Positions 34,409-42,492 of a stretch of DNA of 64,000 nucleotides are shown here, piece by piece. Origin of the DNA: Lachnospiraceae bacterium. Lineage in GTDB: Bacteria; Bacillota; Clostridia; Lachnospirales; Lachnospiraceae. Numbering within the stretch: position 1 is the stretch's first letter; each line of letters begins with the position of its first letter. The stretch lies in the NCBI GenBank assembly GCA_900751995.1, contig CAADTP010000021.1, forward strand, positions 1 to 64,000, read 5' to 3'. The position numbers and the translations under genes are program-made. Below the pieces are notes generated by a model. That model saw only the letters and a program-made list of their open reading frames with translations, had not been told where the DNA came from and ran no database searches.

Positions 34409-34443
34409 AAGCTTTATCGTAGAGATGCGATAAAGCTTTTTTT
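34409..34443 (+). terminator. Intrinsic terminator after gerW
   Basis: Perfect 10-bp stem AGCTTTATCG (34410-34419) / CGATAAAGCT (34428-34437) followed by seven Ts. Confidence 0.92.
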
Positions 34444-34468
34444 GCTTTGCAGGGATTCAGGGAGTTTG

Positions 34469-34490
34469 AAGCGGACTTGTCCGCTTTGTT
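34469..34490 (+). terminator. Second hairpin downstream of gerW
   Basis: AAGCGGAC (34469-34476) and GTCCGCTT (34479-34486) form a tight hairpin followed by TGTTATTATT. It may be a back-up terminator. Confidence 0.5.
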
Positions 34491-34548
34491 ATTATTCTGC
34501 GGAGTTTTTGCATAAACTATGGTAAGACCATAAGACGGGGTTCGGAAT

Positions 34549-34686
34549 GTGGGAAGACTTCTGGGATTGATGATTTTCTGCATTGGGATAGGAATTGTGA
34601 TCGGTATGCTGATAGAGGAAAATATAGTCATTATTGTCACAGCCGGGCTTTGCCTTCTCTGTGGTTATCATATGTTCTGCCGGTAA
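34549..34686 (+). CDS. Small membrane protein, 45 residues
   Basis: A short frame starting GTG at 34549 (GACGGGG about 8 bases upstream) and ending TAA at 34686. It encodes two hydrophobic segments, GRLLGLMIFCIGIGIVIGML and IVIIVTAGLCLLCGYHMF, separated by IEEN, a likely membrane hairpin. It lies between two sets of terminators, so it must have its own transcript or read-through. It has no family name I recognise and could be a chance frame; the strong hydrophobic pattern, ribosome site and terminator directly after favour a real gene. Confidence 0.6.
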   Translation: MGRLLGLMIFCIGIGIVIGMLIEENIVIIVTAGLCLLCGYHMFCR

Positions 34687-34707
34687 AGCTTTTGGTTTGT
34701 ATAACGA

Positions 34708-34740
34708 AAACAGGCACGGGATATCTCCCGTGCCTTTCTT
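34708..34740. terminator. Bidirectional terminator between the small membrane gene and rpmB
   Basis: Perfect 10-bp stem AGGCACGGGA (34712-34721) / TCCCGTGCCT (34726-34735) with A-rich left and T-rich right flanks, so it works for both converging genes. Confidence 0.9.
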
Positions 34741-34760
34741 AGTTCATACATAAATCGGAA

Positions 34761-34949
34761 TTATGCTCTCTCAACGTTTCCGGATCTCAGACAAGAAGTA
34801 CATACATACATCTTCTGTGCACCGCCGTTAGCTGTTTTAACTTTAACGGATTTTACATTGGATTTCCACATTTTATTGGATCTTCTATGGGAATGACTTA
34901 CATTATTTCCGAAATAAGCACCTTTTTCACAAACTGCGCATTTAGCCAT
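34761..34949 (-). CDS. rpmB: 50S ribosomal protein L28
   Basis: The 62-residue basic protein begins MAKCAVCEKGAYFGNNVSHS and ends MYVCTSCLRSGNVERA. The paired cysteines (C-x2-C at both ends) mark the zinc-binding form of L28. ATG 34949 has AAGGAGG 7 bases upstream on the minus strand; the open frame upstream is not coding. A good promoter on the minus strand lies 40-65 bases ahead. It is single-gene, divergently oriented from asp23. Confidence 0.97.
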   Translation of the reverse strand: MAKCAVCEKGAYFGNNVSHSHRRSNKMWKSNVKSVKVKTANGGAQKMYVCTSCLRSGNVERA

Positions 34950-34986
34950 GATAGCACCTCCTTGACGCTTTTTTTCAACAGATTTT

Positions 34987-35015
34987 ATTCTACCAGATGA
35001 ATATGGTTTTTGCAA
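34987..35015 (-). promoter_or_regulatory. rpmB promoter
   Basis: On the minus strand -35 TTGCAA (35010-35015) and -10 TAGAAT (34987-34992), spacer 17. Confidence 0.7.
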
Positions 35016-35112
35016 GCAAAAAAACAGAAAATCTCGAAATATTCTTCAAAGTGAGCAAAAGCAGGTGCTTTTATCTCTGCGTCATACGATTATCTTATGT
35101 CGAAATTAAACA

Positions 35113-35141
35113 TTGTCTTATAGCGGAAAACGGGTTATAAT
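35113..35141 (+). promoter_or_regulatory. Promoter of the asp23-fakA-recG operon
   Basis: -35 TTGTCT at 35113-35118 and -10 TATAAT at 35136-35141, spacer 17; 35 bases before the ATG. Confidence 0.75.
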
Positions 35142-35176
35142 ATCCTCATATAATAAATTTTTATGGAGGTCACTAT

Positions 35177-35536
35177 ATGAATGGACGTATAGATTCCGGT
35201 TTAGGTCAGATCGTCATTGACACAGACGTTATTGCTACCTATGCGGGCAGTGTGGCAGTTGAATGTTTCGGGATCGTAGGAATGGCGGCAGTCAGCATGA
35301 AGGACGGACTTGTCAAGCTGCTTCGCATGGAAAGTCTGAAACATGGTATCAGTGTCAAGATCACAGAGGACAATAAGATCCGCCTGAATTTCCATGTGAT
35401 TGTAGCGTACGGTGTAAATATCAGTACGATCGCAGACAATCTTGTCAGCAATGTCAAATATAAAGTCGAAGATTTTACCGGTATGGAGATCGAGAAGATC
35501 AATATTTATGTAGAAGGCGTACGCGCAATAGATTAA
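35177..35536 (+). CDS. Asp23/Gls24 family protein (YloU-like)
   Basis: The 119-residue protein matches the Asp23/Gls24 envelope-stress family: GLGQIVIDTDVIATYAGSVA, then ECFGIVGMAA and the C-terminal VKYKVEDFTGMEIEKINIYVEGVR. No membrane anchor is present. In Firmicutes yloU precedes yloV (fakA) and recG, exactly the order here. Its function is not well defined; Asp23 proteins associate with the membrane and respond to alkaline or cell-wall stress in some species. GGAGG precedes the start. Confidence 0.93.
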   Translation: MNGRIDSGLGQIVIDTDVIATYAGSVAVECFGIVGMAAVSMKDGLVKLLRMESLKHGISVKITEDNKIRLNFHVIVAYGVNISTIADNLVSNVKYKVEDFTGMEIEKINIYVEGVRAID

Positions 35537-35555
35537 GAAATCAGAGGAGGAACTT

Positions 35556-37223
35556 GTGTTGAATATAAAAACCATAGATGCCGGCATGCTTTCCAGAATG
35601 TTTCTGGCAGGAGCCAAGAATCTGGAGGCAAAGAAAGAATGGATCAATGAACTGAATGTATTTCCTGTGCCGGATGGAGATACAGGAACCAATATGACAA
35701 TGACGATCATGTCAGCAGCTGCTGAGGTGAGCGCACTGACAGATCCTGATATGGAGACCCTTGCGAAGGCTATCTCTTCCGGTTCTCTTCGCGGAGCCAG
35801 AGGAAACTCCGGTGTTATTCTTTCTCAGCTGCTTCGAGGCTTTACCAAGAGCGTTAAGAAAGCAAAGGAACTCGATGCACTGGCCGTTGCCGCAGCAATG
35901 GAGCGTGCAGTGGAGACAGCATACAAGGCAGTTATGAAGCCGAAGGAAGGAACCATCCTTACTGTAGCGAGAGAGGCAGCACTTAAGGCAGCTGAGATCG
36001 CTCCGGAAGCAGATGAACTGCAGCCGTTTTTTGAGAAAGTTTTTGCACATGCAGAGGAAACTCTGGCCAGGACTCCTGAGATGCTCCCTGTTCTTAAGGA
36101 AGCAGGCGTTGTGGATTCAGGCGGACAGGGACTTCTGGAGGTCTTAAGAGGTGCCATCGACGGTTTCCTTGGCAAGGAAGTTGATTATTCTGATTTTGAG
36201 AGAACTGCAGGTCCGGCAGTGACGAAGATCTCTCCACAGGCAGAGGCTGATATTAAATTTGGCTACTGTACAGAGTTTATTATTCTTCTGGATAAACCGC
36301 TTCCGCTGGAAGAAGAACATAAATTTAAGGAATTTCTGACTTCTCTTGGTGATTCCATCGTTCTTGTCGCAGATGATGAGATCGTCAAGGTTCATGTACA
36401 CACCAACCATCCGGGACAGGCGATCGAGCGGGCTCTCACTTATGGTGCTCTTTCCCGTATGAAGATCGATAACATGAGAGAAGAACATCAGGAGAAGCTG
36501 ATTAAGGATGCGGAGAAGCTCGCGAAACAGCAGGCTGAGGAAGAGAAGAAGCAGGAGCCGGCAAAGGAAGTCGGATTTATTGCAGTGTCCGCAGGTGACG
36601 GACTTACTGACATCTTCAGGGAGCTTGGTGTAGATTATCTGATCGAGGGCGGTCAGACTATGAATCCGAGTACGGAGGATATGCTGAACGCGATCGACAA
36701 GGTCAATGCGAAGGCAGTCTATATTCTTCCGAACAACAAGAATATCATTCTGGCAGCAAACCAGGCAAGAGATCTGACAGAAGATAAGAAGATCATTGTA
36801 GTTCCGACCAAAACAGTTCCGCAGGGTGTTACAGCACTTATCAGCTATGTGCCGGAGAAATCTCTTGAGGAAAACACCGCTGAGATGGAAGAAGCGATCG
36901 CAAGAGTCAAGACAGGACAGATCACTTATGCGGTAAGAGATACCAGAATCGAGGAGAATGAGATCCATGAGGGTGACATCATGGGAATCGGAGATAAGGG
37001 AATCCTTGCTGTAGGCGGCAATAAAGAAAAGGTTGCAGAGGATACGGTAGATGCGATGATTTTTGATGATGCAGAGATCATCAGTATCTATTACGGTGCA
37101 GATGCCTCCGAGGAAAAGGCAGAGGAACTGGCAGCAGCCCTGGAGGAGAAATATCCGGACTGTGAAGTGGAAATCAACTATGGCGGACAGCCGATCTATT
37201 ATTATATCATTTCTGTTGAGTAG
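35556..37223 (+). CDS. DAK2 domain fatty-acid kinase A-like protein (YloV/FakA)
   Basis: The 555-residue protein has an N-terminal DhaL/DAK2 kinase domain with the ATP/Mg motif VPDGDTGTNMTMT (about residues 34-46) and GARGNSGVILSQLLRGF, a middle FakA domain (FGYCTEFIILLDKPLPLEE) and a C-terminal DegV-like region (VGFIAVSAGDGLTDIF...). FakA phosphorylates fatty acids bound to FakB for phospholipid synthesis. The start is GTG 35556 or TTG 35559 behind GGAGG. It follows asp23 by 19 bases. Confidence 0.9.
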   Translation: MLNIKTIDAGMLSRMFLAGAKNLEAKKEWINELNVFPVPDGDTGTNMTMTIMSAAAEVSALTDPDMETLAKAISSGSLRGARGNSGVILSQLLRGFTKSVKKAKELDALAVAAAMERAVETAYKAVMKPKEGTILTVAREAALKAAEIAPEADELQPFFEKVFAHAEETLARTPEMLPVLKEAGVVDSGGQGLLEVLRGAIDGFLGKEVDYSDFERTAGPAVTKISPQAEADIKFGYCTEFIILLDKPLPLEEEHKFKEFLTSLGDSIVLVADDEIVKVHVHTNHPGQAIERALTYGALSRMKIDNMREEHQEKLIKDAEKLAKQQAEEEKKQEPAKEVGFIAVSAGDGLTDIFRELGVDYLIEGGQTMNPSTEDMLNAIDKVNAKAVYILPNNKNIILAANQARDLTEDKKIIVVPTKTVPQGVTALISYVPEKSLEENTAEMEEAIARVKTGQITYAVRDTRIEENEIHEGDIMGIGDKGILAVGGNKEKVAEDTVDAMIFDDAEIISIYYGADASEEKAEELAAALEEKYPDCEVEINYGGQPIYYYIISVE

Positions 37224-37228
37224 GATAA

Positions 37229-39277
37229 ATGGGACAGAGTTTAAGAACATTAAAGGGTGTAGGAGAGAAGACGGAGAAGCTTTTCTGGAAAGTCGGTATC
37301 TATGATACGGACGATCTTCTTCACTACTATCCGAGAAATTATGATGAGTATGAAACGCCGGTAGATATCGCAGAACTTAAGGAGGGGACGGTGCAGGCCG
37401 TCTCCGCTGCGGTATGCTCCGGCGTTTATGTTAATTCCGTGAAAGGCAGACAGATCATTTCTGTGAATATAGCCGATCAGAGTGGAAAATTCCCGGTGGT
37501 CTGGTTCAATCTTCCATATTTAAAGAAGACTCTCCGAAAGGGAAGCTGGTTCGTTTTTCGTGGAAGGATCGTGCGTAAGCAGGGAAAGCTTGAGATGGAG
37601 CACCCGGAGATTTTTACTCCGTCAGCATATGAGGAGATCCTGCACCACCTTCAGCCGATATATGGACTGACAGCAGGGTTGTCCAACAAAACGGTCGTCA
37701 AGATGATCACACAGCTTCTGGAGAGTGTTCCGACGCAGAGTGAATATCTTCCGGAAGAATTCAGGGAACGTTATGAACTTGCAGATATTAATTATGCCCT
37801 CAGGACCATACATTTTCCGCCGAATAAAGAAGAGCTTCTGGTTTCACGGAAACGTCTGGTTTTTGATGAATTTTTTCTCTTTATTCTTTCAGTAAGAAAG
37901 ATGAAGGAGAAGACAGAAGAAACCCCGAACTGTTTCCCGGTCAGAGAAACCTGGCTGACAGAAGAAATCATAGAGAGGCTTTCGTATTCTCTTACAGGGG
38001 CACAGCTGAATGCCTGGCATGAGATTGAGCGGGATCTTGCGGGGAGAAGAATGATGTCCCGTCTGGTTCAGGGAGATGTCGGAAGCGGAAAGACGATCCT
38101 TGCCTTTCTTGCCATGTGCCTTGTGGCAGATAATGGTTACCAGGCAGCGTTGATGGCACCGACAGAAGTTCTTGCCAGACAGCATTATGAAGGGTTTCAG
38201 AAGCTGATGGAGGAGCAGAACCTTTCTTTTCCGACAGTACTTCTGACCGGATCAGATACCGCCAGGGAGAAACGCCTTGCATATGCAAAGATTGCCTCGG
38301 GAGAGGCACTGGTTATTATCGGAACGCATGCACTGATCCAGGAAAAGGTGGAGTATGCAAATCTTGCACTGGTGATCACAGATGAGCAGCACCGCTTTGG
38401 TGTAAAACAGAGAGAAGCTCTGACGACAAGAGGAAATCCGCCGAATGTCCTGGTCATGAGTGCGACACCGATCCCGCGTACGCTTGCAATCATCCTGTAT
38501 GGCGATCTGGATATTTCTGTGATCGATGAGCTTCCGGCCAGACGTCTTCCGATCAAAAACTGTGTGGTTAATACATCGTATCGTCCGAAGGCTTATTCCT
38601 TCATAGAAAGGCAGGTCCGGGAAGGAAGACAGGCCTATGTCATCTGTCCGATGGTGGAGGAGAGTGAGGGCATGGAGGCGGAAAATGTCCTTGATTACAC
38701 GGAGAAATTAAGGGAGAATCTTTCCTCCGATATCCGGATCGAATATCTCCACGGAAAAATGAAAGCCAAAGAAAAGAATGTTGTCATGGAAGCTTTTGCA
38801 CAGGGCGCGATCCAGGTTCTGGTATCAACAACTGTTGTAGAGGTCGGGGTCAATGTACCGAATGCTACGGTCATGATGGTTGAGAATGCGGAGCGTTTTG
38901 GCCTGGCACAGCTCCACCAGCTCCGCGGCCGGGTCGGAAGAGGGGAATATCAGTCTTACTGTATCTTTATACAGGGAAATCAGGAGCAGGTATCAAAGAG
39001 GCTGGAAATCCTGAATAAATCCAATGACGGATTTTATATTGCCGGAGAAGATCTAAAGCTTCGAGGCCCCGGTGATCTGTTTGGAATCCGTCAGAGTGGA
39101 GATATGGAGTTCAAAATCGGTGATATCTATAATGATTCGGCAATCCTTACAAAGGCCAGCGAAGCGGCCGATGAGATTCTTGCCCTTGATCCGGAGCTTG
39201 ATCTTGAACAGCACAGATTCCTGAAAGAACGTATGGGAAGTTATGGTCAAAGCGAGGCGGAAAACATCAGTTTGTAA
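37229..39277 (+). CDS. recG: ATP-dependent DNA helicase RecG
   Basis: Branch-migrating helicase that remodels stalled forks. The 682-residue protein has an N-terminal wedge (OB-fold) domain (AVCSGVYVNSVKGRQIISVN), the helicase motifs GDVGSGKTILAFL (I), MAPTEVLARQH (Ia), DEQHRFG (II), MSATPIPRTL (III), and in the second RecA lobe STTVVEVGVNVPNA and QLRGRVGRG. Length is normal for RecG. It begins 5 bases after the FakA-like gene, completing the conserved trio. A promoter for the next gene begins just after its stop. Confidence 0.97.
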   Translation: MGQSLRTLKGVGEKTEKLFWKVGIYDTDDLLHYYPRNYDEYETPVDIAELKEGTVQAVSAAVCSGVYVNSVKGRQIISVNIADQSGKFPVVWFNLPYLKKTLRKGSWFVFRGRIVRKQGKLEMEHPEIFTPSAYEEILHHLQPIYGLTAGLSNKTVVKMITQLLESVPTQSEYLPEEFRERYELADINYALRTIHFPPNKEELLVSRKRLVFDEFFLFILSVRKMKEKTEETPNCFPVRETWLTEEIIERLSYSLTGAQLNAWHEIERDLAGRRMMSRLVQGDVGSGKTILAFLAMCLVADNGYQAALMAPTEVLARQHYEGFQKLMEEQNLSFPTVLLTGSDTAREKRLAYAKIASGEALVIIGTHALIQEKVEYANLALVITDEQHRFGVKQREALTTRGNPPNVLVMSATPIPRTLAIILYGDLDISVIDELPARRLPIKNCVVNTSYRPKAYSFIERQVREGRQAYVICPMVEESEGMEAENVLDYTEKLRENLSSDIRIEYLHGKMKAKEKNVVMEAFAQGAIQVLVSTTVVEVGVNVPNATVMMVENAERFGLAQLHQLRGRVGRGEYQSYCIFIQGNQEQVSKRLEILNKSNDGFYIAGEDLKLRGPGDLFGIRQSGDMEFKIGDIYNDSAILTKASEAADEILALDPELDLEQHRFLKERMGSYGQSEAENISL

Positions 39278-39285
39278 AAGAAAAC

Positions 39286-39314
39286 TTGCAAAACTGTTGG
39301 AAACGTGCTATTTT
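39286..39314 (+). promoter_or_regulatory. Promoter of the DUF6465 gene
   Basis: -35 TTGCAA at 39286-39291, -10 TATTTT at 39309-39314, spacer 17; begins 9 bases after recG. Confidence 0.65.
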
Positions 39315-39354
39315 AGTACCGTAAAATATTTTTTCACCTTGTAAGGAGGCTATT

Positions 39355-39846
39355 ATGGCTACAAGAACAACGACAAAGAAAGCAGAACCTAAGACAACTA
39401 CTGCACAGAAGGCTATCGAAAAAGAGGCTCCTGCAAAGCTCGCTGCAGAACCGGAGACAAAAGAGCCGGTCAAAGCAACAGTAACCGAGAAGAAAGCTGT
39501 AGAAACAGAAGTGAAAGAACCTGTGAAGAAAACAACCAGAAAGAGAACTACAGCGAAAAAGACGACTGAAGAGAAAACGACCGAAAAGAAAACTGCTGCA
39601 AAGAGAACAACCACAAGAAAAACCGCAGCCAAGAAAGCAGCTGAGGTAAACACGGAAGTATTCGTGCAGTGGCTTGGCAAAGAGATATATGCAAAAGATG
39701 TTGTAGACAGCATCAAGAAGATCTGGACAGAAGAGATGGGCAAAAAAGAATCAGAACTTGAAGATTTAAGGGTATATATCAAACCTGAGGACAACGGCGC
39801 ACATTATGTCATCAATGGTGATATTACCGGATTTCTTGGATTATAA
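39355..39846 (+). CDS. DUF6465 family protein with histone-like basic tail
   Basis: The 163-residue protein has two parts. Residues 1-98 are low complexity, made of lysine, threonine, alanine and glutamate (TTRKTAAKKAAE, TTAKKTTEEKTTEKKTAAKR), similar to histone H1-like or nucleoid-coating tails. Residues 99-163 are a compact domain (TEVFVQWLGKEIYAKDVVDS and LRVYIKPEDNGAHYVING) that I recognise as the DUF6465 type seen in Lachnospiraceae. The function is unknown; DNA binding by the tail is plausible. AAGGAGG precedes the ATG, and it has its own promoter and terminator. Confidence 0.82.
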   Translation: MATRTTTKKAEPKTTTAQKAIEKEAPAKLAAEPETKEPVKATVTEKKAVETEVKEPVKKTTRKRTTAKKTTEEKTTEKKTAAKRTTTRKTAAKKAAEVNTEVFVQWLGKEIYAKDVVDSIKKIWTEEMGKKESELEDLRVYIKPEDNGAHYVINGDITGFLGL

Positions 39847-39853
39847 GAAGGAC

Positions 39854-39887
39854 AAAAGCTCAGATGATCGGTTCATCTGAGCTTTTT
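39854..39887. terminator. Bidirectional terminator between DUF6465 and the spore protein gene
   Basis: Perfect 14-bp stem (39854-39867 with 39873-39886), loop TCGGT, flanked by As and Ts on both sides. Confidence 0.92.
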
Positions 39888-39916
39888 ATCCTTTTGTGGA
39901 TCAGGAACAGTGAAGA

Positions 39917-40144
39917 TTAGTACTGACTGCTCTGACTTCCGGAAGACATCTGTCTTTCCTGCTGTTCGATCATTTTTTTGACCATATAGCCGCCGACAGA
40001 TCCGTTCTGTTTGGAGGTAAGATTTCCATTGTATCCATCGGTGAGCGGCACACCAAGTTCATTTGCTACTTCAAATTTAAAACGATCCAGGGCACCCTTT
40101 GCTTCTGGTACAACTGCTTTGTTAGAAGAAGTGTTGTTTGACAT
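39917..40144 (-). CDS. Alpha/beta-type small acid-soluble spore protein
   Basis: DNA-coating protein of the spore core that protects DNA from damage and is degraded at germination. The 75-residue protein contains ALDRFKFEVANELGV and GYNGNLTSKQNGSVGGYMVK, both family hallmarks; the glutamate in FEVANE is in the usual GPR protease region. It has a glutamine/serine-rich tail. AAGGAGG precedes the start and a possible sigma-G-type promoter lies upstream. Confidence 0.95.
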   Translation of the reverse strand: MSNNTSSNKAVVPEAKGALDRFKFEVANELGVPLTDGYNGNLTSKQNGSVGGYMVKKMIEQQERQMSSGSQSSQY

Positions 40145-40191
40145 AGTTCATTTCCTCCTTGGTTGGTTGTTTTGTGTTCGTGTTACGATGT

Positions 40192-40220
40192 TAGTATGTG
40201 GATTTATGAGAATAATACAC
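40192..40220 (-). promoter_or_regulatory. Possible sigma-G-type promoter for the spore protein gene
   Basis: On the minus strand, -10 CATACTA (40192-40198) and -35 GTGTA (40216-40220), spacer 17. CATACTA fits the forespore sigma-factor -10; the -35 matches 4 of 5 bases. Confidence 0.45.
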
Positions 40221-40299
40221 TGGAAGTTACCGTATAATCTGCCAGAAAAATGAAAAATATTAACTTTCTATGAATAATGTATAAATTTGAAAGATTTAA

Positions 40300-40328
40300 T
40301 TGCACTTTTTTTGGCAACTTGCTATAAT
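40300..40328 (+). promoter_or_regulatory. Promoter of mgsA-rsmD-coaD
   Basis: -35 TTGCAC at 40300-40305 and -10 TATAAT at 40323-40328, spacer 17; leader of about 60 bases. Confidence 0.75.
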
Positions 40329-40394
40329 AATTGAGATGAGTTACAAAATAAACTAAAAACCAGCTATGTATTGGTGAAAATGGAGAGATGAACG

Positions 40395-40790
40395 ATGAAT
40401 TTAGGAATCATTGCACACAACAGCAAAAAGGTACTTATCGAAGATTTCTGTATCGCCTATAAGAATATTCTCGCCAAGCATGAGGTTTATGCTACCGGAA
40501 CAACCGGAAGAAGAATTGAAGAAGCCACAAACCTTCATGTGCATAAGTTTCTTGCAGGAAGTATAGGCGGAGACAAGCAGTTTATGGAAATGGTAGAGAG
40601 ACAGGATCTTGATATGGTCATCCTGTTTTACAATCCGGTCATGGTCGACCCGAAGGAACCGGACATTCACTCTATCGTTATGAGATGTGATCAATATAAT
40701 ATACCGGTTGCTACGAATATCGCAACAGCAGAACTTCTGATTCTCGGACTTGCCCGCGGCGACCTGGATTGGAGACTGAATCTGAAATGA
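40395..40790 (+). CDS. mgsA: Methylglyoxal synthase
   Basis: Converts dihydroxyacetone phosphate to methylglyoxal and phosphate, a bypass of glycolysis under phosphate limitation. The 131-residue protein has IIAHNSKKVLIEDFC, VYATGTTGRRIEEAT (phosphate site), SIGGDKQFMEMV (G-G-D-x-Q, catalytic aspartate) and VILFYNPVMVDPKEPDI. Length fits MgsA (about 130-150). It overlaps rsmD by four bases. Confidence 0.93.
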   Translation: MNLGIIAHNSKKVLIEDFCIAYKNILAKHEVYATGTTGRRIEEATNLHVHKFLAGSIGGDKQFMEMVERQDLDMVILFYNPVMVDPKEPDIHSIVMRCDQYNIPVATNIATAELLILGLARGDLDWRLNLK

Positions 40791-41341
40791 GAGTAATAGC
40801 TGGAAAAGCCAGACGTCTTTCTCTTAAGACGGTACCTGGTATGGAGACTAGACCAACCACTGACAGAATCAAAGAAACACTGTTTAATATTCTGCAGCCT
40901 TATATTCCGGATTGTACTTTCCTGGATCTTTTCAGCGGAAGTGGCGCGATTGGAATTGAGGCACTCAGCAGAGGGGCAGAACATGCAACCTTTGTTGAGA
41001 AAAATCCCAGGGCATGTGCCTGTATCAGGGAAAATCTTGCATTTACAAAGCTGGCTGAACATGGTAAACTGCTGAACATGGATGTACTGCAGGCTCTTCG
41101 CTCTATGGAAGGGCAGGCTGCATTTGACTGTATTTTTATGGATCCTCCGTATATGAATGAACTGGAGCGGCAGGTACTTGAGTATCTTAAGGACAGTTCA
41201 CTTGCGGATGAGGATACGCTGATCGTTGTAGAGGCGGATCTTCATACGGATTTCACTTATGCAGAGGAACTTGGTTATGAATTGAGCCGATCCAAAGAAT
41301 ACAAGACAAATAAGCATATTTTTTTGCATAAAAGAAAGTGA
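40787..41341 (+). CDS. rsmD: 16S rRNA (guanine966-N2)-methyltransferase RsmD
   Basis: The 184-residue methyltransferase starts MRVIAGKARRLSLKTVPGME and TRPTTDRIKETLFNIL, has the SAM-binding FLDLFSGSGAIGIEALSRGA and the catalytic MDPPY (about residues 119-123). Length is usual for RsmD. It begins at the ATGA overlap with mgsA; the in-frame ATG 18 bases further upstream is inside mgsA and less likely. coaD follows after 9 bases, the ylbH-ylbI order of Firmicutes. Confidence 0.96.
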   Translation: MRVIAGKARRLSLKTVPGMETRPTTDRIKETLFNILQPYIPDCTFLDLFSGSGAIGIEALSRGAEHATFVEKNPRACACIRENLAFTKLAEHGKLLNMDVLQALRSMEGQAAFDCIFMDPPYMNELERQVLEYLKDSSLADEDTLIVVEADLHTDFTYAEELGYELSRSKEYKTNKHIFLHKRK

Positions 41342-41350
41342 GAATACCTT

Positions 41351-41842
41351 ATGGTAACAGCTGTTTATCCGGGAAGTTTTGATCCGGCAACTTATGGTCA
41401 TCTGGATGTCATCAGGCGCGCAAGCGTTTCTTTTGACAGAGTTGTGGTCGGGGTTTTGCAGAATTCTGCAAAAAGTCCGTTGTTTTCTGTAGAAGAACGT
41501 GTTAATATATTAGCAAAGGCGACCAGAGATATCCCAAATGTGATCATCAAGCCATTTGATGGACTTTCTGTAAATTTTGCCAGAGAGAACCAGGCCCAGG
41601 TCATCGTACGTGGGCTTCGTGCGGTTACGGATTTTGAGTATGAGCTTCAGATGGCTCAGACAAACCGTGTTCTGGCGCCGGATGTAGATACCGTATTTCT
41701 GACGACAAGTCTTGAGTACGCTTATGTGAGTTCCACCATCATGAAGGAAGTTGCCCGATTTGGCGGAGACCTGTCGAGCTTTGCACCGGCAGAGATCATT
41801 CAGGAACTGCGCCTGAAACTACAGGAAAAAGAGAGAAAATAA
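41351..41842 (+). CDS. coaD: Phosphopantetheine adenylyltransferase
   Basis: Fourth step of coenzyme A synthesis: adenylates 4'-phosphopantetheine. The 163-residue protein has AVYPGSFDPATYGHLDVIRR with the T-x-G-H nucleotidyltransferase motif, VIVRGLRAVTDFEYELQMA, and the late YAYVSSTIMKEVARFGGD that matches the usual S-S-[ST]-x2-[KR] motif. Length is normal. Confidence 0.97.
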   Translation: MVTAVYPGSFDPATYGHLDVIRRASVSFDRVVVGVLQNSAKSPLFSVEERVNILAKATRDIPNVIIKPFDGLSVNFARENQAQVIVRGLRAVTDFEYELQMAQTNRVLAPDVDTVFLTTSLEYAYVSSTIMKEVARFGGDLSSFAPAEIIQELRLKLQEKERK

Positions 41843-41856
41843 GGAGAGTATATACT

Positions 41857-42492
41857 ATGAGCAGCAGAATTGAACAGCTTATCGACGAGATCGATGAATT
41901 TATAGAAGGCTGCAAGTTTCAGCCTTTGTCTGCAACAAAGATCGTTGTAAATAAAGAGGAGATGGAGGAGTATCTGAGAGAACTTCGTCTCAAAACTCCG
42001 GATGAAATCAAGAGATACCAGAAGATCATCAGCAACAAGGATGCGATCCTTGAAGATGCACAGGCTAAGGCAGATGCTCTGATCGCAGATGCACAGAACA
42101 AAGCACAGGAGCTTGTTACACAGCATGAGATCATGCAGAAGGCTTATGCCCAGGCAAACGAGACCATCAATGCTGCCAACAAGCAGGCACAGGAGATCCT
42201 GGACTCTGCCACACAGGATGCAAACAGCATTCGTCTGAGTGCGATCACTTACACAGATGACATGATGGCAAACATCGGTTCTGTCCTGAATCAGACACTG
42301 GAAGATGCGGGCGGCAAATACAAGACCTTCATTGATTCTCTGCAGAGCTGCCTGGAAGTTGTAAACCATAATCGTCAGGAGCTTGCACCTCAGACAGCAC
42401 AGGCAGCAGCTATCACAGGTTCCTACCATGAAGAGCCTGCCAGAGAAACAGAGGATGATGGCAATCTGTTAGATGATCTTGGTGATGAATAA
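41857..42492 (+). CDS. Coiled-coil protein, 211 residues (often annotated ATPase)
   Basis: I do not recognise a catalytic domain. The protein is a long helical protein with a central coiled coil (about residues 55-125, alanine/glutamine/glutamate-rich: DAQAKADALIADAQNKAQEL, then AQANETINAANKQAQE) and an acidic C-terminus (DDGNLLDDLGDE). The pattern resembles stalk-type subunits of H+-ATPases and DivIVA-like proteins, but no membrane anchor or DivIVA motif is visible. It sits 14 bases after coaD with AAGGAGAG upstream, and its last 24 bases overlap the convergent ylbJ-like gene. Confidence 0.8.
   Translation: MSSRIEQLIDEIDEFIEGCKFQPLSATKIVVNKEEMEEYLRELRLKTPDEIKRYQKIISNKDAILEDAQAKADALIADAQNKAQELVTQHEIMQKAYAQANETINAANKQAQEILDSATQDANSIRLSAITYTDDMMANIGSVLNQTLEDAGGKYKTFIDSLQSCLEVVNHNRQELAPQTAQAAAITGSYHEEPARETEDDGNLLDDLGDE

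Noticed and set aside
40145..40394. Hidden RNA gene in the gap between the spore protein gene and mgsA
   Set aside because: Only promoters for the divergent genes were seen; no tRNA or stable RNA structure was evident.
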